This document shows positions 32,380 through 45,449 of a stretch of DNA of 64,000 bases, piece by piece (within the stretch, counting starts at the first letter, position 1; every line of letters starts with the position of its first letter). Position numbers and translations under genes: made by a program. Source of the DNA: Ascaphus truei (taxonomy: Eukaryota > Chordata > Amphibia > Anura > Ascaphidae); contig CM071568.1 of NCBI GenBank assembly GCA_036426205.1, positions 226,837,798 through 226,901,797 of the forward strand, in the 5' to 3' direction. The notes beneath the pieces are model-generated. The model saw only the letters and a list, made by a program, of their open reading frames with translations, was not told where the DNA came from and ran no database searches.

Positions 32380-33057
32380 CAGGGCTGCTGATAGGGGAGG
32401 AGAGCCGGGATACGTGTCCCAGGCCACGTGGCTGCGTGGGGCCCGGCCAGCGCTGCAAGTGGAACCCGGCCAGACCCAACTCTCTGCGAGGCTTGGCCTC
32501 TCTCCCGCTGGCGCGTGCTTGAAGCTGAGCGCAAATTCTGGGCAGGCCCAGCTTACGGTGCGCACCGGTGGGAGAGAGGCCCGGTCTCGCAGAGAGGGAG
32601 GCCCAGCATGTGAGAGAGGCCCATCCTCGCAGAGAGGGAAACCCGGTGTGGGACAGAGGCCCCACAGCAGCTGGGGAGACCAGGGACATAAGGCCTCAGA
32701 CCACACCAAAGGTAGGTATGTAGTGAGTATTTTGTGTGTATGTGTGTATTGTATTATGTTTGTGTATTGTATTTTGTATGTGGGAGGTATTGTATTTTGG
32801 GGGAAGGGGAGTGGTATTGTTTTCTGTGAGATGGGGTTGTATTGTATTTTGGGGAAGGGTGTATTGTATTTTGAGTGGGTGTGTAATGTGTGAGGGGGGT
32901 AATTATGTGATAGCAGAGGGGGGGGTGAGTGTGAGAGGAGAAAGGGGGTGGAAGAGGGAGGTGAGGGAGTGAGAGGGGGGAGAGTGAGGCTGCCGACTTG
33001 GGGTAGGGATGGTCGAAACTCTATTAGTGGGCCCCAGGAAATCTGTCTGCGGCCCTG
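32380..33057. mobile_element. hAT-type non-autonomous transposon
   Basis: The terminal inverted repeats are CAGGGCTGC and GCGGCCCTG. A perfect 8-bp duplication CTAGTCAC flanks it at 32372-32379 and 33058-33065. The left half is GC-rich and repetitive with GAGAGAGGCCC blocks; the right half has TATTGTATTTTG minisatellite units. Open frames in it are repeat artefacts. No transposase is visible. Confidence 0.9.
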
Positions 33058-33256
33058 CTAGTCACAGTAGATTATAGTTAATATGGATACATTGTTCTTA
33101 ACAGGTAATAAATCACTTTAATAGATGAGTGGAAAGATTCAGCTGTAATAGGAAGAGTGGTGACTTTGAAGTCTGTTGTAATGAAAGTGTTTGTTTCAGC
33201 AGTGTTTCAGTCTCAATAGGTTCAGTCCAGAGTGTGTTCATTAATTTATTGCAATA

Positions 33257-33532
33257 CAGGAGGGCCCCGGGCATGCGGCGGGTTCCGTTCCAAGGGCACG
33301 CCGCAAAGCGAAAATCACCGGAAAGTGGAACCGGCGATTTTCAGTGTGTGCGCATGCACAGAACTGCAATTCCCCCTTCTGCGCATGCACAACCTCGGCA
33401 CCCCCTGTTCTGCTTATGCGCTACCTCGGACTTCCCCGTTCTGTGCATGCGCAGACATGGCGGCCCCCTTCTCGGTACTGCCGTTTTGGCGTATCGCCGA
33501 AAAGTGGGGCGCCGAGAAGCGGGGCCCTGCTG
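33257..33532. mobile_element. pogo-like miniature transposon
   Basis: Starts CAGGAGGGCCCCG and its reverse complement starts CAGCAGGGCCCCG. TA flanks both ends (33255-33256 and 33533-33534). The body repeats GCGCATGCACA-like blocks and is non-coding. Confidence 0.75.
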
Positions 33533-33601
33533 TATACATCTGATTCTACTGCAGTCCAAGAGGGGGCTCTTTCCCCTTTATCCCATCATGGTTACAAGTA
33601 C

Positions 33602-33722
33602 TTAGGTCCATATTTACTAAGCAGTGTTCTGCCATAATACACCTTCCAGCATTGGAAAACACTTTACAGTCCGTTCCAGAAGGTTTGCTATGGCAGAGGA
33701 CTGCATAGTAAATATGGCCATG
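33602..33722. mobile_element. Short miniature element with GGCCATATTTACTA ends
   Basis: The left end GGTCCATATTTACTAAGC and the right end GCATAGTAAATATGGCC are inverted copies. A second, more diverged member with GGCCCACATTTCCTAAGC and GCTTACTAAATATGGGCC ends is at 34612-34720. Both are about 110-120 bp and non-coding. Confidence 0.65.
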
Positions 33723-33849
33723 TTTGGCTTTCTATTAGCTCACCATAGTGAGGCTGATCCCCAGTGTCAAAAATCATTGTGCAGTTCAGCTTCCGAGGAA
33801 CCCTCAGTTTAGAGTACAGTATGTACACAAATTGGGAGCGATATCCACT

Positions 33850-34227
33850 TTAAAGCAGCAGAATGTGTGTTAAAAAAAAAAAAAAGAGGTATGAAACAGG
33901 GGGTCTCCGGAGCTGAACCGTGGTCATTTCCGCTGTGGTGAACCCCGTGTTCCTGACATAACACAGGTAACACGGGCCTATAGAATGTCGCAAGGGATGA
34001 CATCACGGCGTTCTATAGGCACGGGAGCTTTCAATTCGCCATTGCGATAACCCCCACACAGCCCAGCCAGAGGTGCAACCGGCACCCCCTATGAAGGTAA
34101 GTATCTCGAGAACAGGGGGTCCTCGGAACAGAAATGAACACGGTCCAGCTCCAGAGACCCCCTACTTCAAACCTATAACTCTCAAAAAAAAAAAATGTAA
34201 AAAAGGACAGCAGGATTTCGGCTTTAA
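33850..34227. mobile_element. TTAA-flanked miniature element (copy C)
   Basis: The left end TTAAAGCAGCAGAATG and the right end TTTCGGCTTTAA are inverted repeats bordered by TTAA. It has CAGGGGGTCTCCGGAGCTGA on the left and a matching GACCCCCTACTTCAA block on the right, plus the family block CGGCACCCCCTATGAAGGT. The stretch 34228-34800 holds only an ATT repeat (34371-34394) and the short miniature element at 34612-34720. Confidence 0.75.
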
Positions 34228-34805
34228 ACCTAGATATAAATGTATTAGTACAACATGTAAGCACACATACGGTATAACTGTGACAAAAGATTATATTTAT
34301 TATTATACACATTAAGAGGACTAGGTGGGTCTTCTGGAAATGTGAGAAAAATTCGGATATATTTGTCTCTATTATTATTATTATTATTATTATTTTGTTT
34401 TAGCCCAGTAAGATTTTGGTTTGGGACCAAAGATCTATGCTTTTTTAGACATAACGTGCAGTAAGTTCTTTATATGTTTTTGGGGTTCTATATAATAGAA
34501 TGTATACAAATGTTGTATATAGATAAGTCAATGACTAATATTCCCGTATCATAGCGTTTTTTCCAATAAGTATGCCGTTATTTTGTCTCACGGTTTCCAA
34601 AGCTGAGACGCACAGGCCCACATTTCCTAAGCGGTCGTTGCCATGACATTTTCTGCGAGGTATCTTCCAGCGCCTGAACGAGTCTTATGGCCGAAAACTG
34701 CTTACTAAATATGGGCCTCAGGTTTTCCATAGTAAACAAAAGTTAATAGCTCCTATTAAATCAGACCGACAATAAAGTAGTTTATGCCAGAACATGAGTA
34801 CTTAC

Positions 34806-34842
34806 AGCTGAGTTTTTGAATAATGTCAAGTATTTCACATTC
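34806..34842 (-). CDS. col6a1-like: Collagen VI alpha-1-like chain: exon at the end of the triple helix
   Basis: A 37-bp exon on the minus strand, after acceptor CTTCGTTTGCAG and before a strong donor GTAAGT. It encodes ECEILDIIQKLS plus one base. Collagen VI alpha-1 has a nearly identical segment, CEILDII followed by a Cys cluster, between the end of the triple helix and the first C-terminal VWA domain; this is the best evidence that the gene is of the alpha-1 type. Open frame continues upstream of the acceptor, but the pyrimidine tract and homology support this start. The exon ends in phase 1 with T, which cannot join the AA at the start of the 20101-20234 exon without a stop. An error-containing false copy is at 44746-44781. 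Confidence 0.8.
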
Positions 34843-35504
34843 CTGCAAACGAAGTAGATACTGCCTGTTAGTGCTCTGTAATGGATTATACGCAAAGTCT
34901 TCCAACTGCAAAACTAGGGTCACGGAAAGATATTCGGCAGCAGCAGGATTGTTAGGGAATAAAAACAGAGACCATTTCATTCAGTGGGAGCTATTTTCTT
35001 TGTGTTATTGTTTTATTTTATTTATATTTATTATTATTTATTTAGGACCTACAGATGGGCCACACTGTGACATAGTTGTAGGCTTAAAATACTTTGGCCA
35101 AAGAATTGAACGAAATGACCCGTGCTTATGAGAAGATAAACAGAAAGGTATTTAACTATATAATATGTCAAGTTAGACGTAGCATGAGGCATTTTTGTCT
35201 TTGGTAAGAAAAACAAAGGGAGATAGGGGAGCACTGAAACCATTACATATGTGAAACATCTCTCAATATGCTTTAACTACATCAGTGCCAGAGCAGCAAA
35301 GGGGTTATTTTCTAAATCCCTTTTGCAATAGGCAGAATTAAGACATGTTTGCACGGTTTATTCCGGTATTTAAATGATCCTGCTATTGCAAATCGGTGAG
35401 TACGGTACACAAATGTATTTTTTCATTTTCTGAAAAATATATATCGCAAGGCTCTCCCATGCACTATATTCAAAGGCGCAGATCCTCAAAGCGCCATTAA
35501 GTTA

Positions 35505-35640
35505 ATGCATCGGTAGGTGCTAAGAGGTATCTTCAGAGCTCACTAACGCAGTGTAAATTGCTAACAGGTATCTTCAGAGCTCACTAACGCATTGTTAAGT
35601 GCTAACAGGTATCTTCAGAGCTCACTAACGCATCGTTAAG
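35505..35640. repeat. 41-bp satellite, left part
   Basis: About three units of GTGCTAACAGGTATCTTCAG-GAGCTCACTAACGCATCGTT-type sequence. The array stops abruptly at 35640, where the sequence jumps to a copy of 26031. It resumes at about 45450. The stretch 34843-35504 shows no recognisable feature. Confidence 0.9.
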
Positions 35641-38474
35641 GGGTTGATAGTATTCCCCCATTTTGAGCTAGGTAAAATGATTCCTATATGGGTGAATAGG
35701 CAGACACAAAACAGGGGATGGTCACCAGACAGATATTGGTTCCCACAAGGCTATTTGTTTAAATGTGGTCACTCTATAGCCCCATAATGTCCTTGGGGGT
35801 GGTCCACTGGGCAGGGAAAATAAAATTGAACCGTATTTATTCACCCGATTCTATTGGGCCAGGGATTGCATGCTCATTGATTATGCAAGCTTATGTGCGG
35901 CATGGTCCAGAGTGCCAGCTAACTAGCCAAAGGGACAAAAACCAGCCACTGTGGTTCCTCTACTTCCTTATTGCCTTGGTCAGTTACCTTTGAGAGGATT
36001 TGGCCGGTAGACTCTGTAGTAGGAACTCCGAGCACCGTCTCCTGCGAAAGCAGAAGGACACAGGTTTATCCTTGTAATAGTTTGAGGTTATGCCACAAGA
36101 TATCCGAGCGTTTGTTTCACACTGAGAACACACGAGAGCGAAGCAAGGTAGCCAACTAAGTTTGTTTGGAACTGTTCTTACGGTTGGACTCTTCCCCAGG
36201 TTATGTTGACTAGACCAAGGCACAATGTTCATGGCTAAAATACTGCATCAGGAGTTGTCTAAAGTTCTAGAGGGTTCAAGCTCGTCGGACACGGTCTACC
36301 ATCCACAACGACGGAATGTGGGAAAGATTTAATCCGAACTCTAAAGGGATGCTGAGGAATTTTATAGATTCTGAGAAGGAGCCTGGGAGTGAACTTCTCC
36401 CTTTTCTGCTGTTTGCAGTTGCGGGACGGTTTGCCCCAGGTTTCACGGGACTCTCTCCTCCATTTGGAATGGCTAGGCCGCTAACCCCTGGGTATCCTGA
36501 CCTCCTAAAGGAGGTCCTGGGAGGAACACTCGTCCCCTTCTAAGAATACCTGAACAAAATGAACTAGACCTTAGGAGCGCGCCTAGAGTGTGTGGTTTCG
36601 GCCATTTTGGCCAGGGAGAATCTAGATCAGGCCCAGTACAGCGGGAAGAAACATATCAATCAGAATGCGCGTTTATTCAGGAGAGTGTTTCACCCAGGAG
36701 ACCATGTGATGTTATTGTTAACCAGTTGCGAGTAGTAACCACGTATAACACTTCTGGCCAAATGGCAGGACGCCATGCATTCGAAGTACTCCGCCGTAAC
36801 GGGTATGTGGGATACGTAGAGCTCCAAACCAGGGTCCAGAAGGGTAAACAATTTACAGGTGTGAACTTCTGAAACTCCTGGAAAGCAAGCAGTGTCTTAT
36901 ATCCACCTGGTGGGGAGGAAACTACGGACATGGGTCCTCAAGCCTCCAACGGGAGACACAAGGTCGTGAGTGACAATAAAATCCCAGGTTTAAGTGGAAT
37001 GTAAACAGTTGTCCTCGATTAAAATAAAAAGGGGACTCTGTAGAATAATACACAATTTTCAGATGTTTTTTTTCTACTTACCAGGACAACTAACTTAATT
37101 TCCCATAAGATCGATGGACAGCACCTGGGGTAAAGTACGTTTCCCGTCGCTTATAGTATGCTTGCTGAAAGTCGTAGTGGCTCTGGGTAGAGAAGGATGT
37201 TGTGGTTGGTAGGTACAAGAAATTTACCACTTAGGAGTGTGAATGGAATCAGTTGCCATTGAGTGGTGTAGTTATCTATATTATGTTGTCACATTATGAC
37301 TAAACCTGATGGGAAGGTAAGATTTTGTGTGGGACCTCCGAAATGTCAATGCGGTATCCAGTTTTGACGCTATCCGATACCATAGGGGACGACATATTAA
37401 TTGACGGCCCTGGTAACTGCGGAATATAGATCCAACGCTTGGACTGACAAAAGGATTCGGAATACGTAAGGGAAAAGGTCCAAATGCAAAACCAGCCTTT
37501 GCCACTCCCATGGGTTTATACCAGTTTGTGGACATGCATCCTTTGGATGAATGGAGCCCGCCCAGCCAACATCTTTCAAGACTCATGGGATAGTACTGAG
37601 GCCCCCATAGGAACTTATTTGCCGACAGTCTACCTAGATGACATGTCATTTTTAGTTAGTAATAAACACTGGCGGGGACCACATCTTAATAGGGCTGAAA
37701 GCGGTCCTCAACATCTCTAAGATAGGCTAGGGCGTCACAGCAACACCTAAAAATTGTGCCCTGGGTTAAATGGCTAGAGTGAACCAAAATCTTAGGAGGA
37801 AGTGGTGATTGTGGAAAAGTAAGGCCATAGCAGACCATTGGTATTGCCTGTGAAGATGAAAGAGAGTGGTCGAAACCCCCGAAAAAAAACGGAAACAAAC
37901 GTGCAGGTACGCTTCTCTGCTGGGTTTAGCAGGGTTACTACGTGGCGGTGTCATCCCGAACTATTTGAAGTGTTGCAAGCGCCCCTTTACGGACTCACAA
38001 AAAAGTGTGCCCCTACACATGGGTTATAGGGTCAAGGGATTGTCAGTAGAGAGAGCCTTTGTAGGACTTCTAAAAAGGGTGTCTATCAGATGGGTTCCCA
38101 TCCTTAGAACGCCCAGACTTCAACAGCCCTTTTATATGTGAAAACAGAAGATGCCATAAAGGAGCCTGGTGGCAGTTTTGGTCACAACAGTTTTGATGGA
38201 GTTGTGAACACCCTATCCTTTTCCTGAGAAGTGAAATTGTCCAATGAAAAAAAATACTCATGATTGGAGAAAAGTGCCTCGCCATTAAAGTGGGCATCGA
38301 GGCTTTAGGCTATTACCTGGCAGGAGGTCCGATTTACTTTGGTGACGGACCGAGTGTTCACTGAAGTGGTTTAAATAGTATGAGGATTCCAATTCTACGA
38401 TTGAATAGTGGTATATGCCTTCCCCCCTCTCATTTGAAGATTTTCAGCACAGGCGGAGAAAGAAACGCAAAGCT

Positions 38475-38860
38475 TACTCCGAATAGGCCCCCAGGCCCCA
38501 CCCTCCCGGTCCCACGCCAGCCCCCAACCCCCCCCCCCCCCCCACGCCCCCACCCCCAACCCCCCCCCCACCAGCAGAACTGTCACCCCCCCCCCACCTT
38601 GTTAGTCTTTTGAGTTTGTATTGCCTTTTGGTTGTTTTTTTTTTTTTTGTTTTTTGAATTTCTGTTGGGTACTTAGAATAATTGTTTGTTTGGAATCTTT
38701 GTGCTATTCAGTGTGTTTTTTTTGTTAACAGGTGTATTGACACTTTGGTTGCTTTTGGCGTGTTGTTTTATGTGGGATGCGGAGGCGAGAAGCACTAAGT
38801 TTGTGACACCAGCTGATCAGTCCCCAATTAGACTTCACTCCCCCCCCCGCATAGAAAGGG
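38475..38860. other. Non-matching low-complexity insert in the false copy
   Basis: Inside the collinear copy, this stretch does not match the corresponding 28640-28945 region. It contains long runs of C (for example 38527-38543) and of T (38633-38650) with GT-rich filler. It looks like a burst of read error rather than real DNA. Confidence 0.6.
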
Positions 38861-41800
38861 TTGCTGATTATTTTTGGAGTCTTCTAAGAGAACGTGTTTT
38901 GTTTGGTCTGTCGCTAGAAGAAAAAGGCCATTTTCTTTCTCTCTGGCTGAAGAAAGTAAAAAGCCCATTTTCTTTTATCTTGTTGCTGTGAAAGCTATTT
39001 TGTTTTTTGTATGCTGTATATCTTTAGGCTAAATATAATAAAGCCTGTCAAGATACCCGCGTGTGTAGTTGCATGTACCCGCAACAGGTAACTTGGAGGA
39101 GGTCAGCGGAACCCTACCACAGACCATCACCAGGGAGTGAAGTCATACATTCAAACAGACATAGAAGGAAGCAGGTGTAAGAGAGTGCACTTACGCTCCA
39201 CTTACCTGGGAGACACCTAAATCAGGAGGTGTATGCATTAGTTACACATTTACAGGTCACATACGTATTCTAAACTCTGCATTTGGAAATCAATGTAAAG
39301 TTTTCTCCCTGAAAGTTCAACTTACAATCGCACCATATTTCTAAATATTCGATCTTAGGTACAACCGCAGCATGCTGCAGGAACAGAAAAACAAGGAAAA
39401 AAAAAACGTCACTCGTAATTAATTATGTTTTAAGCAAATGACTTTCCTATTTATCAGTTACTGTGCAGAGTTCTAGAAGCATTTTAATCCTGGAGAACGT
39501 GCAGATATTCGTTGCAGGGTTGTGTTTTATACACTGAAGAAGGAAAGAAACTATTAGTTCAAAAGCTTATACCAGGGGTGGCCAACTCCAGTCTCTTAAC
39601 GGCCTACCAACAGATCGGTTTTGGAATTCAGCTGACTATCAGCGCGTTGGTCAGTTTGTTGAATGTTGCCACGTCGCACTGTGCAGAAAACAGGGATTGA
39701 CAGAGAAACAGTGGTAGTTATCCTGGAAAACTTGACCTGTGGTGGCCCTTTTCCTTTGAGGACCCTCTTGTAGTGGCCATTCCCCTGGTATACACACTTA
39801 TATTATAAATATATCGTCCGAAGAATACTCATTGTTCGTTTCCTCTCTAATAAAAAACTAAAACGATAAACAACCTTAACAACAAATCTAATTTACGTAC
39901 AGGAAAGCATGTCATATTAACCACATAAACTTGTGAAAATGGCGTTTTAAATAAGCAGAACAGAAACTACCCCACTCATTATTGTTCCCAAGTTCTTGTG
40001 CCCATTCATTGTTGCAGAATCTGTATAGGAAAGATGGGGGTACGGGAGGAGGAGAGGTAACCTCTGCATTCAGCCAAGGTAATGGGAATGAACAGTTGAT
40101 AGGGTGCACTAAGGGATCGATGAAAGCAAAAAAAATAAATAAGGGAAAAAGCGTCCCCTCTTGGACTTCACTCGAATCAGATGTGTAATAAAACAAAATT
40201 AAACTTTTACTTAGGTGAAAAGAAAAAGATAGAACACTGACATAAGAAACATACGGAAAACATACGGTGTACTAATGTAGGGTGCTTTAGTTCTTCAGTT
40301 GGCAGGTATGTGTAAAAATACTTCCTTAAAGCAGCAATACGGGTTAGCTTCCGGAGATACCTACCTCCGTAGTGGTGCTGGTGTATACCGCATCAGAGAA
40401 AGGTTTCGTGTGTCTAATCTATATGGCGGCTTTAATATCCCGCGTCACACGGGCCAATAGGACGCTGGTCACATTATCCGGTGATACCATTACACAAAAA
40501 AGGCAAGCTTGACCTACCGTCTCTAATATCGACTGTCGCCTCCCTGCCTTTTGGCTCTAAACTTCTGAACGTCTGTTATTCTCTCAATCTGTTTCCGCAC
40601 TGCTCACTCGAATGAAACAGCCCTCACTAAAATAACTAAGACCCCATGCTGCCAAGACAGAGGTCATACACTCTGCTATATACTCGACCTCTCTGCAGCA
40701 TTTGACAACCGTGGACCACCCTCTTCTTCCTCACATTCTCCATACTCTTGGTATTCATAAGAAAGCTCTATCTTGGATCTCCTTTACCTCTCTCATATAC
40801 TTGTATCTCTTCTGAAAACACCTACTCCTCCTCTATCTATCTCTCTGTGGGGTACCCCAGGGCTTTGTCCTGGGACCTCTTCTCTTTCTCTGTACACACT
40901 TTCTCTAGGTGACCTAATCACATCTCTTGGGTTTAAATACACCTCTATGCTGACGACACACAAAATTTTTTCAACCCTGACCTTACACCTGCTGTACAAA
41001 CAAAGTTTTCTGATGTGTCTCTGCATATCATCCTGGATGGCCCTCTGCCGATTCTTAAACTAAACATGGCAAAACAGAGCTCCTCATACTTCCTCCCAAA
41101 ACCTGGCCCTATACTACGTCCTCCACTTTACTGTGGAATACGATATTCACCCAGTAGCCCAAGCACGCTTGCCTAGGGGTCACACTCAACTCCTCTCTCA
41201 CATTCTCCTCTCACATTTCAAAAAAGATCTAAAACTGTGCTTTTTCTTCTGCAATATTACAAAGATACACCCTTTCCTCTGTTGCGCGACCGCTAAAACT
41301 GACTCAGGCCCTCATTCTCTCCATGCGATAACTGTAACCTCCTGCTGTCGGCCTTTCGCCTTTCACTGTCTGCCCCTACAATCTATCCTAAAAGCTGCTG
41401 CCCAGAATCCATCTACCCTTCCTAAAATCTGTCTCAGCGTCTGCTCTGCTGAAATCACTCTCCTGGCTCTTCTATCAAATCCCACATCTTGCACTCAATT
41501 TCCTCCTCACTTTTAAAGATTTACATTCTTCTGCCCCTCCTTAAATCTCAGCCTAATTTCTCGCTAGTCACATCCTGACTCTTGCGTTCTGCTCAGGATG
41601 TCTTCTCTTACCCCTTTTGTATCTAAAGCCCTCTCCCACCTTAAACCTTTTTCACTGACTGCCCCACTATCTGGAATGCCTTCCTTCAATACCGACTAGC
41701 ACCCTCTCTATCCACCTTATAGACCCACCTTAAGACACACTGCTTAAAGAAGCATAGAATAGCACTGTGGCTAATACTAGGCGGCCTGATAATAAAGCTG

Positions 41801-44745
41801 GCCCCCTGCAGACGCACTTATCAGAACTCCCTCCTACTGTCTCAGTATGGTCTTCCTACCTACCAATGATTGTAAGCTTTTCGGGCAAGGGACTCCTCTT
41901 CCTAAATGTTACTTATGTCTGAAGCACTTATTCCCATGATCTGTTATTTGTATTATTTGTATTATTATGATGTCACGTGCCACTACTACTGTGAAGCGCT
42001 ATGTACATTTATGGCCCTATATAAAATAAAAAGACATACAATACATACCAGGGCTTAAACCTAGCAGAGATACCGGTACCCCCTACGGTGGTATCTCTGT
42101 AGCTGGAAATTAAAGAGGTTCAGCTCGGATACCCACCTGCTTCAATCATGTAATAAAAAAAATATGTATTTTTTTAAATGCTAGGCGGTATGCTGCTTTA
42201 ATAGGTACAGGTAGGTTAGGTACCCCATTACCCTAAGAAAACTTCTAGGGTACAGGGTATATATAAAGAGCTAGGGACAATTGATATTAGAGTGAGTGCT
42301 GTACTGGAGGGATTCAGTGCACGACTAGTCACCAGGGCTGCTGTGATTAGGGAGGAGAGCCGGATACGGTCCCAGGCCACGTGGCTGCGTGGGGCCCGGC
42401 CAGCGCTGCAAGTGGAACCGGCCAGACAACCACTCTCTGCGAGGCTTGGCCTCTCTCCGCTGGCGGTGCTTGAAGCTGAGCGCAAATTCTGGGCAGGCCC
42501 AGCTTACGGTGCGCACCGGTGGGCGGAGAGAGGCCCGGTCTCGCAAGGAGGGAGGCCCAGCATGTGGAGAGAGGCCCTATCCTCGCAGAGAGGGAAACCC
42601 GGTGTGGGACAGAGGCCCACAAGCAGCTGGGGAGACCAGGGGACATAAGGCCTCAGACCACACCAAAGGTAGTAGGTAGTGAGTATTTTGTGTGTATGGT
42701 GTGTATTGTATGTTTGTGTATTGTATTGTATGTGGGAGGTATTGTATTTTGGGGGAAGGGGAGTGTATTGTTTTTGTGAGATGGGGTTGTATTGTATTTT
42801 GGGAAGGGTGTATTTGTATTGTATTTGAGTGGGTGTGTGTAAGTGTGTGAGGGGGGTAATATGTGATAGCAGAGGGGGGGTGAGTGTGAGAGGAGAAAGG
42901 GGTGGAAGGGAGGTGAGGGGAGTGAGAGGGGGGAGAGTGAGGCTGCCGACTTGGGGTAGGGATGGTCGAAACTCTATTAGTGGGCCCCAGGAAATCTGTC
43001 TGCGGCCCTGCTAGTCCAGTAGATTATAGTTAATATGGAACATGTCTAACAGGTAATAAATCACTTTAATGATGAGTGGAAAGATTCAGCTGTAATAGGA
43101 AGAGTGGTGACTTTGAAGTCTGTTGTAAGAAAGTGTTTGTTTCAGCAGTGTTTCAGTCTCAATAGGTTCAGTCCAGAGTGTGTTCATTATTTATTGCAAT
43201 ACAGGAGGGCCCCGGGCATGCGGCGGGTTCCGTTCCAGGGCACGCCGCAAAGCGAAAATCACCGGAAAGTGGAACGCGTCCGCGATTTCAGTGTGGTGCG
43301 CATGCACAGAACTGCAATTTCCCTTCCTGCGCATGCACACCTCGCCCCCCCTGTTCTGCTTATGCGCTACCTCGGACTTCCCCTTCTGTGCATGCGCAGA
43401 CATGGCGGCCCCCTTCTCGGTACTGCCGTTTTGGCGTATCGCCGAAAAGTGGGGCGCCGAGAAGCGGGGGCCCTGCTGTATACAACTGATTTTACTGCAG
43501 TCCAAGAGGGGGCTCTTTCCCCTTATACCATCATGGTTACAAGTACTAGGGGTCCAATTTACTAAGCAGTGTTCTGCCATAATAACACCTTCAGCATTGG
43601 AAAAAACTTTATACAGTCCGTTCCAGAAGGTTTGCTATGGCAGAGGACTGCATAGTAAATATGGCCATGTTTGGCTTTCTATTAGCTCACCATAGGGAGG
43701 CTGATCCCCAGTGTCAAAAATCATTGTGCAGTTCAGCTTCCGAGAACCCTCAGTTTAGAGTACAGTATGTACACAAATTGGGAGCGATATCACTTTTAAA
43801 GCAGCAGAATGTGGTTAAAAAAAAAAAAAAAGAGGGTGGTATGAAACAGGGGGTCTCCGGAGCTGAAGTGGGTCATTTCCGCTGTGGTGAACCCGTGTTC
43901 CTGACATAACACAGGTAACACGGGCCTATAGAATGTCGCAAGGATGACATCACGGCGTTCTATAGGAACGGGAGCTTTCAATTCGCCATGCGAAACCCCC
44001 CACACAGCCCAGCCAGAGGTGCAAACCGGCCCCCCTATGAAGGTAAGTATCTCGAGAACAGGGGGTCTCGGAACAGAAATGAAACACGTCCAGCTCCAGA
44101 GACCCCCTACTTCAACCTATAACTCTCAAAAAAAAAAAATGTAAAAAAAGGACAGCAGGATTTGGCTTTAAACCTAGATATAAATGTATTAGTACAACAG
44201 TAAGCACACATACGGTATAACGTGACAAAAGATTATATTATTATTAACACATTAGAGGGACTAGGTGGGTCTTCTGGAAATGTAGAAAAATTCGGATATA
44301 TTTGTCTCTATTATTATTAATATTATTATTATTTTGTTTTAGCCCAGTAAGATTTTGGTTTGGGACCAAAGATCTATGTTTTTAGAATAAGGCAGTGCTA
44401 AGTTCTTTATATGTGTTTGGGGTTCTATATAATAGAAGTATACAAATGTTGTTATAGATAAGTCAAGACTAATATTCCGTATCATAGCGTTTTTTCCAAT
44501 AAGTATGCCGTATTTTGTCTCACGGTTTCCAAAGCTGAGACGCACAGGCCCACAGTTCCTAAGCGGGCGTTGCCAGGACATTTCTGACGAGGTATCTTCC
44601 ATCCGGCGTTCCGCGTCTTGCGAAAGTCTTATGCGAAAACTGCTTACTAATATGGGCCTCAGGTTTTCCATAGTAAACAAAAGTTAATAGCTCCTATTAA
44701 ATCAGACCGACAATAAAGTAGTTTATGCCAGGAACATGGAGTAAC

Positions 44746-44781
44746 AGCTGAGTTTTTGAATAAGGCAAGTATTTCACATTC
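44746..44781 (-). pseudogene. False copy of the end-of-helix collagen VI exon
   Basis: Corresponds base for base to 34806-34842 but is 36 bp long because of one deleted base, with one substitution. The donor GTAAGT is changed to GTTACT. In the context of the error-rich duplication this is most likely sequence error, not a decayed exon. It should not be annotated as a second exon. Confidence 0.75.
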
Positions 44782-45449
44782 CTGCAAACGAAGTAGATAT
44801 AGCCGGTTAGTGCTCGTTAATGGATATACGCAAAGTCTTCACAACTGCAAAACTAGGGTCACGGAAGAGATATTCGGCAGCAGCAGGATTGTTAGGGAAT
44901 AAAACAGAGACCATTCATTCAGTGGGAGCTATTTTCTTGTGTTATTGTTTTATTTTATTTATATTTATATATTTATTTAGGACCTACAGATGGGCCACAC
45001 TGGACATAGTTGTAGGCTTAAAATACTTTGGCCAAAGAATTGAACGAAATGACCCGGCTATGAGAAGATAAACAGAAAGGTATTTAACTATATAATAGTC
45101 AAGTTAGCGTAGCATGAGGATTTTGTCTTGGTAGAAAAACAAAAGGGAATAGGGAGGCACTGAAACCATTACATATGTGAAACATCTCTCAATATGCTTT
45201 AACTACATCAGTGCCAGAGCAGCAAAGGGTTATTTTCTAATCCCTTTTGCAATAGGCAGAATTAAGACATGTTTGCACGGTTTATTCCGGTATTTAAATG
45301 ATCCTGTATTGCAACGTGTGAGTCGGACACAAATGTATTTTTTCATTTTCTGAAAAAATATATCGCAAGGCTCTCCCATGCACATATTCAAAGGCGCAGA
45401 TCCTCAAAGAGCCATTATAGTTAATGAGGTAGTGCTAAGGTATTTCAGG

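Noticed and set aside
32281..32972. Overlapping open frames of 60-160 codons on both strands
   Set aside because: They lie inside a hAT element with perfect ends and an 8-bp duplication; the sequence is repetitive and no transposase motif is present.
33129..33637. Cys/His-rich open frames over the CG-rich 33.3-kb region
   Set aside because: They cover a pogo-like miniature element with repeated GCGCATGCACA; three frames are open at once, which indicates repetition.
34756..34980. Longer 74-codon minus-strand frame over the collagen exon
   Set aside because: Only 34806-34842 has acceptor, donor and collagen VI homology; the rest is open by chance.
44820..45071. Second set of exons, LINE and integrase in 35.6-46 kb as a true gene duplication
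   Set aside because: Indel density is the same in coding and non-coding DNA and the breakpoints lie in a satellite; an unpolished read explains it better.
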